This document shows, piece after piece, positions 12,201 to 27,602 of a stretch of DNA of 64,000 nt. The notes below the pieces were generated by a model that saw only the letters and a list, made by a program, of their open reading frames with translations, had not been told where the DNA came from and made no database searches. Origin of the DNA: Incurvaria masculella (taxonomy: Eukaryota; Arthropoda; Insecta; Lepidoptera; Incurvariidae); assembly GCA_946894095.1 (NCBI GenBank), contig OX335663.1, positions 1,798,001 through 1,862,000 on the forward strand, given 5' to 3'. A program made the position numbers and the translations under genes. How positions within the stretch are numbered: the stretch's first letter is position 1; every line of letters begins with the position of its first letter.

Positions 12201-12324
12201 GCGAAGCGACCGAAATCAGCCGAAGGCCGACGAATACGTGATGACGTCACTTCTGTTCGGAGCTACCAGCTCGCCGTGCTCAGCCCAATACGTAAAAAAT
12301 GTCGCAAAAATCCAGCTCAGCTAA
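9220..12324 (+). CDS. BEL/Pao gag-protease-truncated RT polyprotein
   Basis: I place the start at 9220 (MPITRSRKNAE); the open frame before it lies mostly in PBS and LTR. The product is 1034 residues. The first 260 are low-complexity Thr/Pro/Ala/Arg-rich. The DUF1759-type Pao gag region follows (LPNFDGSIGQWYIYADTLNS). Two CCHC zinc knuckles are at residues 527-540 (C-E-L-C, H, C) and 561-574. The protease has LDDGS near residue 640. The RT N-terminal part includes FTADIEEMF, with the first catalytic Asp at 972. The frame then ends within RT just after SSPCSAQYVKN, so the second catalytic box, thumb and RNase H are absent. No active RT can come from this copy. Confidence 0.9.
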   Translation: MPITRSRKNAERPAAATRTPSEQATTAAISTTPEAATNPAPPTEHPTTSGPPAPPEGGTDSPKQPSGTPPTERAERTATPSTRPRATATETNTWSHGTTTADTHDTVRPRPDNGPPAPARSGRAASTTSTARSRQRRQAEMELAKRKLEEAQAATQLAQARLICLEEESSCGGDDLDEPNREELTRKWLQQQEDARLLPAERAPHVNEPVCKVTVPVPEVTIPVREVTIPVREVTAPAHRVTDPVPARERAWNADAAAAASPATADHVSKAILYLGAKQSLNDLPNFDGSIGQWYIYADTLNSLLNNKSLSDRDVFAKVQKSLQGEARRTVSVLLNHPSNLKRIFNRLEDKYGSPSIVVSQMLTSIKSFPRIRDSTSRESLCDLATLIGGLMSVVYSDSVSYFNNSDRAANYRARVEDTDLLNSIEDKLPEHLRHMWWLHAQNDQSKQPPICIFERWLDQIAHNIPRRFDLATPAVASSGAPQPIREPRNLPRATYARPPLPPHPRVFAATASENFKSSDAKFVRKCELCEQDGHEYNYCSKFMGMSVDDRFLTVQRLNGCYRCLKVGHRGNYCLKSKSRKTHPLLRRSNEQKHNPTSETEDKREVDVGCVSCSSKVLLKILPVILRGPNGSIKTSAFLDDGSAITLMNEDLATKLGLPGPTSELTLRGIAGTTTDASRHVGLHIKGADSKAKEFFINAKTMKTLHLPAASSIPTATLRAFSHLKGIKLNLENPSPVGILIGQDNWHLIVGRQIRNGAPNEPAASFTHLGWCIHGHLNGHRNENNVNYVMHVNTDVSELIRRHVGAEEMGVEPKQRITPSLRQAHSILESTTKKIDGPRWETGLLWKDSDTSFPPSRRHAEKRLRSIEIKMEKDTDFAERYADKINRYIEQGYARKFTSAEAGNISPRTFYLPHFAVYNPNKPNKIRVVFDAAARSASVALNDKLLSGPDLLNSLLGCIFRFRQGAVGFTADIEEMFLRIKIIAADQDSQRFLWRSDRNQPKADEYVMTSLLFGATSSPCSAQYVKNVAKIQLS

Positions 12325-13676
12325 CGACAACGGAATATCAGCAAGCAGAGCTAAGCTGGATAAAGCACGCGCAAAACGAAAGTTTCAGTACCGAAATAAA
12401 GTTATTACGTGAAAACAAGCCGCTTCCGTATAAAAATCGACTAATTCCGCTAAGTCCCTACTTAGATTCGGAGGGAGTGCTCCGCGCCGAAGGTAGAGTG
12501 AAAACAAACTTTATAGAATACGACATTAAGAACCCTACAATTCTTGATGGCAGGCACCGATTCACTTTGCTCCTTATTTTTGATACGCACGACCGACTAC
12601 GACACGAAGGAACGGACAAACAGATTAACGTTTTACGCACACAATATTTTATTTTCGGACTACGAGCGGCATTGAAGAAAATCCAATTTTCCTGCAATAC
12701 ATGTAAGAAAAATAAGGCGAAACCTCAGAACCCTAAAATGGGCAATCTACCAGACGAACGCGTCGCTCACCTCGCAAGGCCATTCACCATGACGGGAATG
12801 GATTATTTTGGACCGCTAGAGGTCTCCATCGGTCGACGTCGTGAAAAGCGTTGGGGCGTGATTTTCACGTGCCTGACAACGAGAGCCATCCACCTCGAGA
12901 TTGCAGCGAGCTTGAGTGCAGACTCGTGCATTCAAGCTATCCGAAGGTTTATGTGCCGCCGCGGCACGCCTAAAGTTATCTGGTCCGATAATGGGACGAA
13001 TATGGTTGGCGCAGATCGCGAGTTACAGAAATGTATTTCGGAGTTGGAAACCGACGCAATAAATAATTTTTCCAAACTTCGGAAAATCGAGTTCAAATTT
13101 AACCCACCGGTCGCACCGTGGGCCGGCGGGGCCTGGGAACGTTTGATAAAGTCAGTCAAAATAGCTCTGAGCGCAACCATGTGTAGCAGGGCGCCACACC
13201 CGGAGACGCTAGCGACGCTCTTCGCAGAAGCGGAATTTCTTGTCAACACACGGCCGCTTACGCATGTTTCGCTCGATCACGGAGACGACGAGAGCCTCAC
13301 GCCAAACCATTTTTTGATAGGCTCAAGTACCGGGGAGTATCACGTACCAGGGAAATTTGACGCAAACGAATTACGTAAACAGTGGAGAATAGCGCAAGCA
13401 CTCACCAACCATTTTTGGAAGCGCTGGCTTAAAGAATATTTACCTACGTTGGTACCGCGCCAAAAGTGGCACACGACCGGTAGAGCGATTACAATAGGTG
13501 ATGTAGTCCTCGTAACCGACCCGAACCAACCTCGAGCCACCTGGCCAAAGGGCGTGGTCAGCGCAGTCTACCCTGGAAAAGACGGCATAATCAGAATGGT
13601 AGACATCCGGACCCAGACGGGGTCACTTCGACGTCCAGTAGGGCGACTCGCCGTCATATTCGAAAATAAGTTATAA
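12301..13676 (+). CDS. BEL/Pao integrase, out of frame after internal deletion
   Basis: This segment is in a different frame from the gag-RT ORF. The frame is open from 12198, but true integrase homology starts at the junction near 12301. It carries an H2C2 zinc region (HDRLRHEG, then CNTCKKNK). The DDE core has Asp at 12801 (MDYFGPLEV), Asp at 12987 (SDNGTNM) and Glu at 13137 (GGAWERL). A C-terminal domain follows (GDVVLVTDPNQPRATWP, GSLRRPVGRLAVI) before the polypurine tract. In intact relatives this is the end of one long polyprotein; here it has no usual start and may not be translated. Confidence 0.85.
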
Positions 13677-13799
13677 ACGTAAGTTCGCCGATAAGTTAGT
13701 TACTAAACCGTATACGTAAGTCATATTTTTATCACGGTCCTAAGGACACTACGAATTTAGTCCCGCGTAGGGTTAAATTAGGAATTTTACCGAGGGGGG

Positions 13800-15162
13800 T
13801 GTATTGGACTAAATCAAGATATCACGAGGAGCGCGAACCGAAACAAAAGACACTGACGCGCACTACCTGCCAGGCGCGCTACCTGTCCCCTCCCCCGCAC
13901 GCCTTTCACAATTATCTGCCTCGCCTACGACCGATACCCACGAAAAGCCCTATGATATTATTATGACTGCTTGCACCGAGATATAGATTGCCTTACTCAC
14001 ACATTATGCCCCGAAATATGTTCATTTGTATTATGTTGTAAATATACGATACTTAGATAATGTGTGTTTAGGACTGTAAGATAAATAACGTGTACAGCTC
14101 AGTTAAGTAACCTCAGGCGAGGCCACGATATGTTTTTTGATAATTGTGTTAGCTATAAGTCCTTTTAGAATAATATTGTAAATAAAGTATATGAGTCTTG
14201 TTGTAAATAAATGTATATACGTGCCGCATGACTCCACGAACAATATTATAATATTTTAGAAGCTATATGGTCTTAGTGTTTTATAACCTATGTAAAGCCA
14301 CACGGAAGAAATATATGTTTTTGTTATTTTTGAGAATATATCATATACGAGATATTATGTAAATTTACGAAACGTCCATTTTAAAATAAAAGCAGCGGAC
14401 GCGCTCTGCGCGCCGCGGACGAATTTAGCACAACGACGCGCGCGCCCTCTTGGCGGCCGAACGAGGCAACTCGAAAAATGTACCATGTAAAATATCTTTG
14501 AAAGCAAGAAATTGTATTAAATCTTAAAGTTACGAATTTATTTGTACATGTATGGAAAGAGCGAAAAAAGTACCTATCGAATGATGTACCCAACACGAAA
14601 GTCTAGCATGTGTACCACGAATGGGGTTGAGGCAAAGTTATATTTATGCAAGAAATTGTAATGGGAGACAACAATATTGAGCCTATTTTACGAGTCTCCA
14701 CAAAAGGCCAATATACCTTATACTATTTGGATAGATCTCAGCGAGATCTATCCGCACATATGTTTAGATTTTAAGTCCAACATGTACAACCAAAGATATA
14801 AGGCTAGAGCAGTACATTTTGTAAAACGAAATAGGAATCAAAGTACGGAGAGGCTCTAGTGGCCGTCTATTTTATTACTTTTCAAGGTAGTTAAGGAAAT
14901 TAAATTTCAATATACGTTACGTTCGCTACAACATTACGGTGTTTTATTCTGATCGAAATACTACGCTTCGGTTCCGGCACCACGACCCCTGACCTACGAG
15001 ATCTCCGGATCGACATCGAGTCCTGCAGGGAGGCACCCCGTCGGCTGGAACTGGAGGTAGCGGACGTCGCTACGATCGAGCTATCGGAGACCCTGTACCC
15101 CGCCGCCTCCGCCCGCCGTCCACGTACTACAGTCCACTGAGCTTCGGGGGGTGGCGGATACA
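13800..15162 (+). repeat. 3' LTR of the BEL/Pao element
   Basis: It has the same length and, as far as read, the same sequence as the 5' LTR. It starts directly after the polypurine tract and ends CA before the ATTTA duplication. Confidence 0.92.
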
Positions 15163-15167
15163 ATTTA

Positions 15168-16490
15168 GGTCTAATGAATGTAGATCTCGATTTAGTACAC
15201 AATTGGGCTTCGAGGTTTGGCCTTCTGGTCAATCCTTCCAAGTCCCAGGCTATCATAATCGGTACTCCCAAACTTCTTTCTAAGCTAAATCGAGACGACC
15301 TACCAGTTCTTCAGTTCAATGGCACCGTTATTCCTTTTGTGAAATGCGTGAAAAACCTGGGACTCTTGATTGACGAGGCTCTGTCTTGGCAACCACAAGT
15401 CAGTCAAGTAAGCCGCAAAATGTTCGCTAGCATGCAAAGATTGAAGAACTTTATTCCATTCGCCACCAAAATTACTCTCGCACAAACCTTACTTCTCCCT
15501 GTACTCGATTATGCCGATGTGTGTTACCTTGACCTCACTCAAGAGCTTCTGAATTAACTTGACCGTCTTCTCAACCTGTGTATCCGTTACATTTTTGGCC
15601 TACGTAAATACGATCATGTATCGGAATTTCGTGCTCGTCTTCAGTGGCTCGACATCCGTCATCGCAGGAACTCTCATGTCCTTTCTCTCCTCTATATGAC
15701 CCTGAATGACGCCAATGCTCCCTCATACCTAAGGAATCGGTTTACATATCTCTGCTCACATGGTCGCCCACTTAGATCAACCGACTCCTTGGTTCTTTCT
15801 ATTCCCTCGCACTCATCTTCTGCCTATTCCGACTCCTTCACGGTACCCGCTGCAAGGCAGTGGAATCAGCTACCTCCTGCAGTACGAAATTCGCCCTCTA
15901 TTCATGCGTTCAAAAAAAATCTTAAAGCTTTCTTTCTTTCCTAATTACGCCCCGGTTGCACGAAGAAACGGCTGAGTTAATCACTGTTCAAACACGTCAC
16001 TTTTAATGAACCACATAGAGTTCCTTCCGTACTGTGCATACAAAGTGACGTGTTTGATCGTACGTTGACGTTGATTTTGATTTTTTGTCCTTTCGTGCAC
16101 TCAGCCCTACGTCTTTACTCCCCCCCCCCCCCCCCAGTTTTCAGTTAATTTTTATTCCTATTGGCAATACATGTGTTTTTTTTTTCTTAATTTTTGTGAT
16201 AGTGTTAAGTATCATATTTTATTTTCTGTTTCTATATTATATAAAGTGTTTATATATTTATATTAATGTATATTTATATTTATATGTATATAAGTAGTTG
16301 GTATATTGTGTATAATATTTGTTGTAGTAAATTCATTTGTCTCTATAACTGCCACTCGCACTACTGCTCACGATACCCAAAGGTAGACTGGTAGAGAATG
16401 CCCCTGGCATTAAGTTGTACCTTTTGCCCGAATTTTGAGTGCAATAAACATATATAAATGAATACATTTTTATTTTCCTCGAAACATATT
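15168..16490 (+). mobile_element. LINE RT C-terminal region and 3' UTR, right of the BEL insertion
   Basis: The ORF of the split LINE continues with LLVNPSKSQAIIIGT, FVKCVKNLGLLIDEAL, a stop at 15556, then RLLNLCIRYIFGLRK, ending at 15944 with RQWNQLPPAVRNSPSIHAFK, the standard LINE C-terminus. A 160-bp MITE is inserted at 15950-16113. The 3' UTR with a C-run at 16122 and the tail GTAGACTGGTAGAGAATGCC...AATAAA follows, ending near 16490. It is one in-frame stop away from intact in this region. Confidence 0.85.
15950..16113. mobile_element. GTGCACG-type foldback MITE
   Basis: It runs CGCCCCGGTTGCACGAAG to TTTCGTGCACTCAGCCC between TA dinucleotides. The inner arms AACACGTCACTTTT and AAAGTGACGTGTTT are also complementary. 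Relatives: 31010-31160 (complete), 31905-32015 and 38150-38232 (right halves), and the split copy at 6321-7216. Confidence 0.75.
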
Positions 16491-16840
16491 TTAACTACAT
16501 CATGCCATGCCAGAGAGTTCGATCCCCACCTCATTCATGCACCACTTTATTTCTGTTTTTTAGTTGGAAAATGCATGGTAACGTGATTTCCCATGAAAAC
16601 AATTTAAATTCGGAATTCATGTTAAACGAGGACCCATTAGGGGATAGCTGGCAGAATTCGAGCCCGCCCAGGATGAAACTATCGCGTTGGATGAAAAAGA
16701 GGGTCGAAGCGGCAATCAAAATATCCATGATTTGCATCTAGTCCAACATGAGTAGGTCCTGGCAGGGCACCTCGTTTCTTCGGAAATCCGGTGAGTTGGG
16801 CTCAAATCATCAAGGCGGGTGTGTTATTAGCAATTCATGT
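16490..16840 (+). mobile_element. Degraded copy of the shared-body SINE
   Basis: Recognisable landmarks are CCCGCCCAGGATG, GCGTTGGATGAAAA, GTCGAAGCGGCAAT, GTCCTGGCAGGGCACCT and the final ATTAGCAATTCATGTCC. The divergence suggests an old insertion. Confidence 0.55.
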
Positions 16841-16851
16841 CCCAATTCCTT

Positions 16852-17160
16852 TAAAAAAACCGGCCAAGTGCGAGTCGGACTCGCACACGAAGGGTTCCGT
16901 ACCATCGTAAAAAAAAAACAAAAAAAACACGTTTTTTGTATGGGAGCCCCCTTTCATTTTAATTATTTTTTAATCTTACCTATTTGTTGTTATAGCGGCA
17001 AAATAAATACATACTCCGTGAAAATTTCAACTGTCTACCTGTTACGGTTACTGAGATGCAGCCCTGTGACAGACGGACAGACGGACGGACGGACGGACGG
17101 ACGGACAGCGGAGGCTTAGTAATAGGGTTCCGTTTTCACCCTTTGGGTACGGAACCCTAA
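16852..17160 (+). mobile_element. Lepidopteran 'gggttccgtac' SINE
   Basis: This copy is full length. It opens CCGGCCAAGTGCGAGTCGG, contains GGGTTCCGTACCAT, GTTATAGCGGCAAAATAAAT, a GACG tetramer run and AGCGGAGGCTTAGTAATAGG, and closes GGTACGGAACCCTAAAAA. It resembles the HaSE-type SINEs of noctuid moths (naming from memory). Other copies: 23050-23420, 29462-29550, 40425-40722, 43903-44190, 45775-46062 (-), 51353-51655 (-). Confidence 0.8.
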
Positions 17161-17261
17161 AAAGGTACATGCTTCATAATTTTCTATTATTACTTATTAT
17201 ATTTCATATTGTAGGGAAAATAGGCTCAACATCATGGCAGCACTGAAATATGGTTTTGTCA

Positions 17262-17361
17262 GCCTCTTTCATTTTGTGATTTCACGCAAGTCGGAGGTCC
17301 GGTTCAGCGCTGAGCAGTTTGCATCGAACTAGTTCATCTCGACCGGAACATCACAAGAAAA

Positions 17362-17364
<3 letters not shown>
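17262..17364 (+). promoter_or_regulatory. RpS20: RpS20 5' UTR with 5'TOP-like start
   Basis: A pyrimidine run, CCTCTTTC, at 17263-17270 after TCAG fits the oligopyrimidine transcription start of ribosomal protein genes. The short leader ends in AAAA-ATG at 17362 with the splice donor directly after the start codon. The start site is inferred, not shown. Confidence 0.5.
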
Positions 17365-23631
<6,267 letters not shown>

Positions 23632-23980
23632 ACCGCGCACAGCCGCCAATAAACTATTCCATGTGACCGTGAGACTTTTATTTCGCGCCAGTTCGCTTGC
23701 GTATGCGACAATGAGGAAGAAAACTGCAAATTGACACGACATGTGGCGTCCGAGCGAGCTCACCTTAAAGATCTGTCAAAGTTGTCAGATGTCATACAAA
23801 ATAAAACAGTAGATTTGAAGATTTTATTTACTCAATCTATATGCTTGAAATGACTTAGTTTTCTCCGAGTTATTCCGAAAATGAATTGTTACGTTATGCT
23901 AATCAAAAGAAGTCGTGGGATAGAAAATATCACAAAAACATAACCTATAATATTTTGTTTCATACTTTGTGCTGGTCAAA

Positions 23981-24930
23981 GACCTTTAAATTTGTTTGAA
24001 TACAAACACTTTTCCTCTAAATTTTTAAGGTAAGGTCGCTGATGCGACATCTACAATAAGGTTTGAGTTTCCTTCCCCATTCGCAATTAATTGCTAGGCA
24101 ATTGCTGCCAAACATAGCGGAGAAACATATGGAGCGATATAGAGCAACCCCATTACATTTTCGGCAATTATACCTTTAGATTTGTTTGAAGACAAACACT
24201 TTTCCTCTAAATTTTTAAGGTAAGGTCGCTGATGCGACATCTACAATAAGCTTTGAGTTTCCTTCCCCATTCGCAATTAATTGCTAGGCAATTGCTGCCA
24301 AACATGGCGGAGAAACATATGGAGCGATATAGAGCAACCCCATTACATTTTCGGCAATTATACCTTTAGATTTGTTTGAAGACAAACACTTTTCCTCTAA
24401 ATTTTTAAGGTAAGGTCGCTGATGCGACATCTACAATAAGCTTTGAGTTTCCTTCCCCATTCGCAATTAATTGCTAGGCAATTGCTGCCAAACATAGCGG
24501 AGAAACATATGGAGCGATATAGAGCAACCCCATTACATTTTCGGCAATTATACCTTTAGATTTGTTTGAAGACAAACACTTTTCCTCTAAATTTTTAAGT
24601 TAAGGTCGCTGATGCGACATCTACAATAAGCTTTGAGTTTCCTTCCCCATTCGCAATTAATTGCTAGGCAATTGCTGCCAAACATAGCGGAGAAACATAT
24701 GGAGCGATATAGAGCAACCCCATTACATTTTCGGCAATTATACCTTTAGATTTGTTTGAAGACAAACACTTTTCCTCTAAATTTTTAAGGTAAGGTCGCT
24801 GATGCGACATCTACAATAAGCTTTGAGTTTCCTTCCCCATTCGCAATGAATTGCTAGGCAACTGCTGCCAAACATAGCGGAGAAACATATGGAGCGATAT
24901 AGAGCAACCCCTTAACATTTTCGGCAATTA
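23981..24930. repeat. 190-bp satellite, five tandem copies
   Basis: The marker ACAAACACTTTTCCTC recurs at 24002, 24192, 24382, 24572 and 24762, a strict 190-base period. Copies differ at a handful of positions. Each unit contains GCAATTAATTGCTAGGCAAT (self-complementary core) and GCTGATGCGACATC. The array ends directly against a SINE fragment. Confidence 0.95.
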
Positions 24931-24931
24931 T

Positions 24932-25108
24932 CCCATACTAGGTGCTAGGGTTAAGCCCGCTCGGGTTGGTACCACCACATCGAATGAAACTATGGTTATT
25001 CGTAAAGGGAATGTCCTGGCATGGACCCTCATTCCTTCAGGAATGTGCTGTATTGGGCTAATATCATAAACGTAGTTGTGGTATAAGCTATCCATGTCCA
25101 TCATGTTA
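24932..25108 (+). mobile_element. Shared-body SINE, 5'-truncated
   Basis: It begins mid-body (CTAGGTGCTAGGGTTAAGCCC) and runs to GTATAAGCTATCCATGTCC. It abuts the 190-bp satellite. Confidence 0.6.
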
Positions 25109-25502
25109 CTTAATTTGTTTTTAAAGATTTTCGAATTTTTTCATACGCTTGAGACCTTTTTTCTTAACAAATTAAATTATTCTAGTTCAACGGGAAGTTG
25201 GAACATGTTTTATGGGGCAAAACATTTTCTGATTGTGTTCACTTCGAAAGCTTGATTTATTTAAAGCTCCAAGGGATTATAGACCTAAAAATGTGTTATG
25301 AAAACTTCCTGAGAAAAGGGGACAGATGGACAACAAAGTGATCCTAAAAGTGTCTTGTTTTTCATTTCGAGGAACATAACCCTAAGCAATTAGCAAGTTT
25401 CCTAAATATTTTAATTCCGTAAACCACTAAGGTTATTCGAAAACAGAGTATCTGTGAGTACTTTTCAGGCAAAAATTAACAAAACAATCTTCTAATTCCA
25501 TT

Positions 25503-25508
25503 CTTTAT
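25503..25508 (-). terminator. Candidate poly(A) signal of the minus-strand coiled-coil gene
   Basis: AATAAA on the minus strand (TTTATT on plus) lies about 2.1 kb below the stop codon at 27603; another candidate is near 26351. Which is used, if either, cannot be told. Confidence 0.3.
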
Positions 25509-26698
25509 TGATGAAGAATGACTACACTACGCACAGTATGAAAGTTGCTAATTCAAGTGAAAAATACATAATACATTTAAGAACCTTACCACAACAGAAC
25601 CTTAGAGATTTTCCCGATTCTGTTTCCGAATACATAATCTGAACGGTGGTCTCTGAACTCCACCACACTTAGTTTTTAATATGGTCCTCTGTGTTCGGAG
25701 GTAAATCGAGTAAGACAAACGGCTGTATGGCCCAGTCCCTACAGTTCTGTTGTCATTCGATTCAACGATACTCTAAAATCAGTTCACGGCAGGAATTCAC
25801 ATACAGTTCACATATTCAGAACACCGACATTCTTAGTTCATAGAAGGTACATCTAACACGCCACAAACATTTTGTGCTCGCGAGTTTTGCACAGAAAAGT
25901 TGCCATTGGAGTTTTACAAGCACAGAATACATATATTGACTTGGAGAGTCATAGAATGAGGACACAACTAAATAGTACCAGTTTCTAGCGCTTTGAGCAA
26001 CCAGTAAGACCTTGATCATCTGTCAGCAATGGCATATCCCGCATATTTTCATGTTAACACAAATTATCCTATTTCACAGTATTGAGAAAAAAATATGAGT
26101 TTCACTATAACGTTGTATACAACTTACGACTCGTGACAAAACTGCCCGTTCTATGTTCTAGCTTAGATTTTATAAAATGTCGCTCTGTGGCATAAAAAAT
26201 AAATCGTTATAAAGTGATTAAGCGGGTTCGTGCGTCTATGTGGATGTTGCCAGGATTGTTGCTATTTCTTTTATAACTCCCCAAAAATAGGAAGCTACAA
26301 ACTATAAACTGTAGTGGCAAAGACGAAGCAGTTATTGAATCTTATGCTGGAATTTATTAGATAATTATGAGAATAAGAGAGAGAGAGAATGAGAATGAGA
26401 TGCAAAAAGTTGCCATTTACAGTTAGCAACTATTTTCACTTCGATACATTTTAATCCTTTTTGCAAATTGTTATATGAGATTAAATACATAACTAATATG
26501 AATATTTGGATTGCTCGCCACTACAGGTATAGTTTGGGAGTTAAAGCAGAAATAGCGATGAGCCACCGTGGCGCCATCTATATGGACGCAAAAACCTGCT
26601 TAAGGAAATCACAGTTTCAAGTACACAAAAAATTACAGGTACCATTTTGACCCGATAACACTAAAAATCATTAGTCAAGATTCCTTTCCGTTATATTT

Positions 26699-26960
26699 AG
26701 GGAGCATTCGTAAACCACGTGACAGGTTGGAGACCTCCCCGCCATGACCGGCCGTGACCGAAAGGCTAACCCTCCATACCCAAGTTACGTGACATTCATA
26801 AAATCGCATATGCTGCTATCATCTGAGAAGAAAGATCGCTCGGCACGGCACGACTTGGCTTCGGGGTGTTCTGTGACTCGGCCCGGCACCCCTCCGCCCC
26901 CGTGGTGAGAAGTGACCCCTCCCCCCTAAATCCGTCACGTGATTTATGAACGCTCCCTTA
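26699..26960. mobile_element. GGGAGC-ended MITE with GC-rich centre
   Basis: Ends are GGGAGCATTCGTAAACCACG and, inverted, AGGGAGCGTTCATAAATCAC. The centre is GC-rich and includes GGCCGTGACCGAAAGG. TA or TTA borders it on both sides. Confidence 0.65.
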
Positions 26961-27602
26961 TATAGACCTCAGGGTAAAAGGTGCTTACGCACTTTGCAAT
27001 TATTGCAGCCCTCGGAAGAGAACATTTATGGGAATTATTGGCACCAGTAAAATTACCTTAAATTAATTTTAAAATTGAATTGGTTAATGAGCTAAGGTAG
27101 ATATTGCTCTTAATAAATATTTTGTTCGGTACAATCGTTAATCACTGACCGGTAAGTGACCTCTAACCAGCCGGATGACATTCAGGTCGACAGATTAACG
27201 CGATCCGACAATACGTCAACTCGAAGAAGTTAATAGCCCTCAGGTAGCAAGTCACTCACTTGAGATAACGGTCACACGTTTTAGTAACAGAAGCAAAATG
27301 TTACCTCAATTGATTTTAATCAAAATTTTATAGAAGAATTATGGCAGAAAGAAAAATAGTTGGTCGGAACATTTTTGAAACAAAATCTAAGTTTGCATAA
27401 AGACAATAAAATAAAGAAATAAAATGTATATCAATTACTATATTTTATCTCTATCAATAAAATGTTTTTTGATCCGATTATGTTTGCAACAAATTACTCT
27501 TCGTAATTCATTCATCGCGACACACAAGGCCAGGACAATCAAGGTCGTGCAAGGTCAGAGAGAGAAGTCAAGGAGATGTGGAGACCCCGCGTCGGGGGCG
27601 GC

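Larger units (their letters stand above)
7803..15162 (+). mobile_element. BEL/Pao LTR retrotransposon, internally deleted, with 5-bp target duplication
   Basis: The 5' LTR is 7803-9165 and the 3' LTR 13800-15162, both 1363 bp, starting TG and ending CA. They look identical in every stretch I compared, so insertion is recent. The target duplication ATTTA is at 7798-7802 and 15163-15167. A primer-binding site starts two bases after the 5' LTR and a polypurine tract (GAGGGGGG, 13792-13799) abuts the 3' LTR. The inside encodes gag-protease-partial RT (9220-12324) and integrase (from about 12301 to 13676). The RT catalytic box and RNase H are missing. Confidence 0.93.

Noticed and set aside
23981..24930. 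CRISPR array
   Set aside because: The 190-bp units are repeated in full with no unique spacers, and the genome is eukaryotic.
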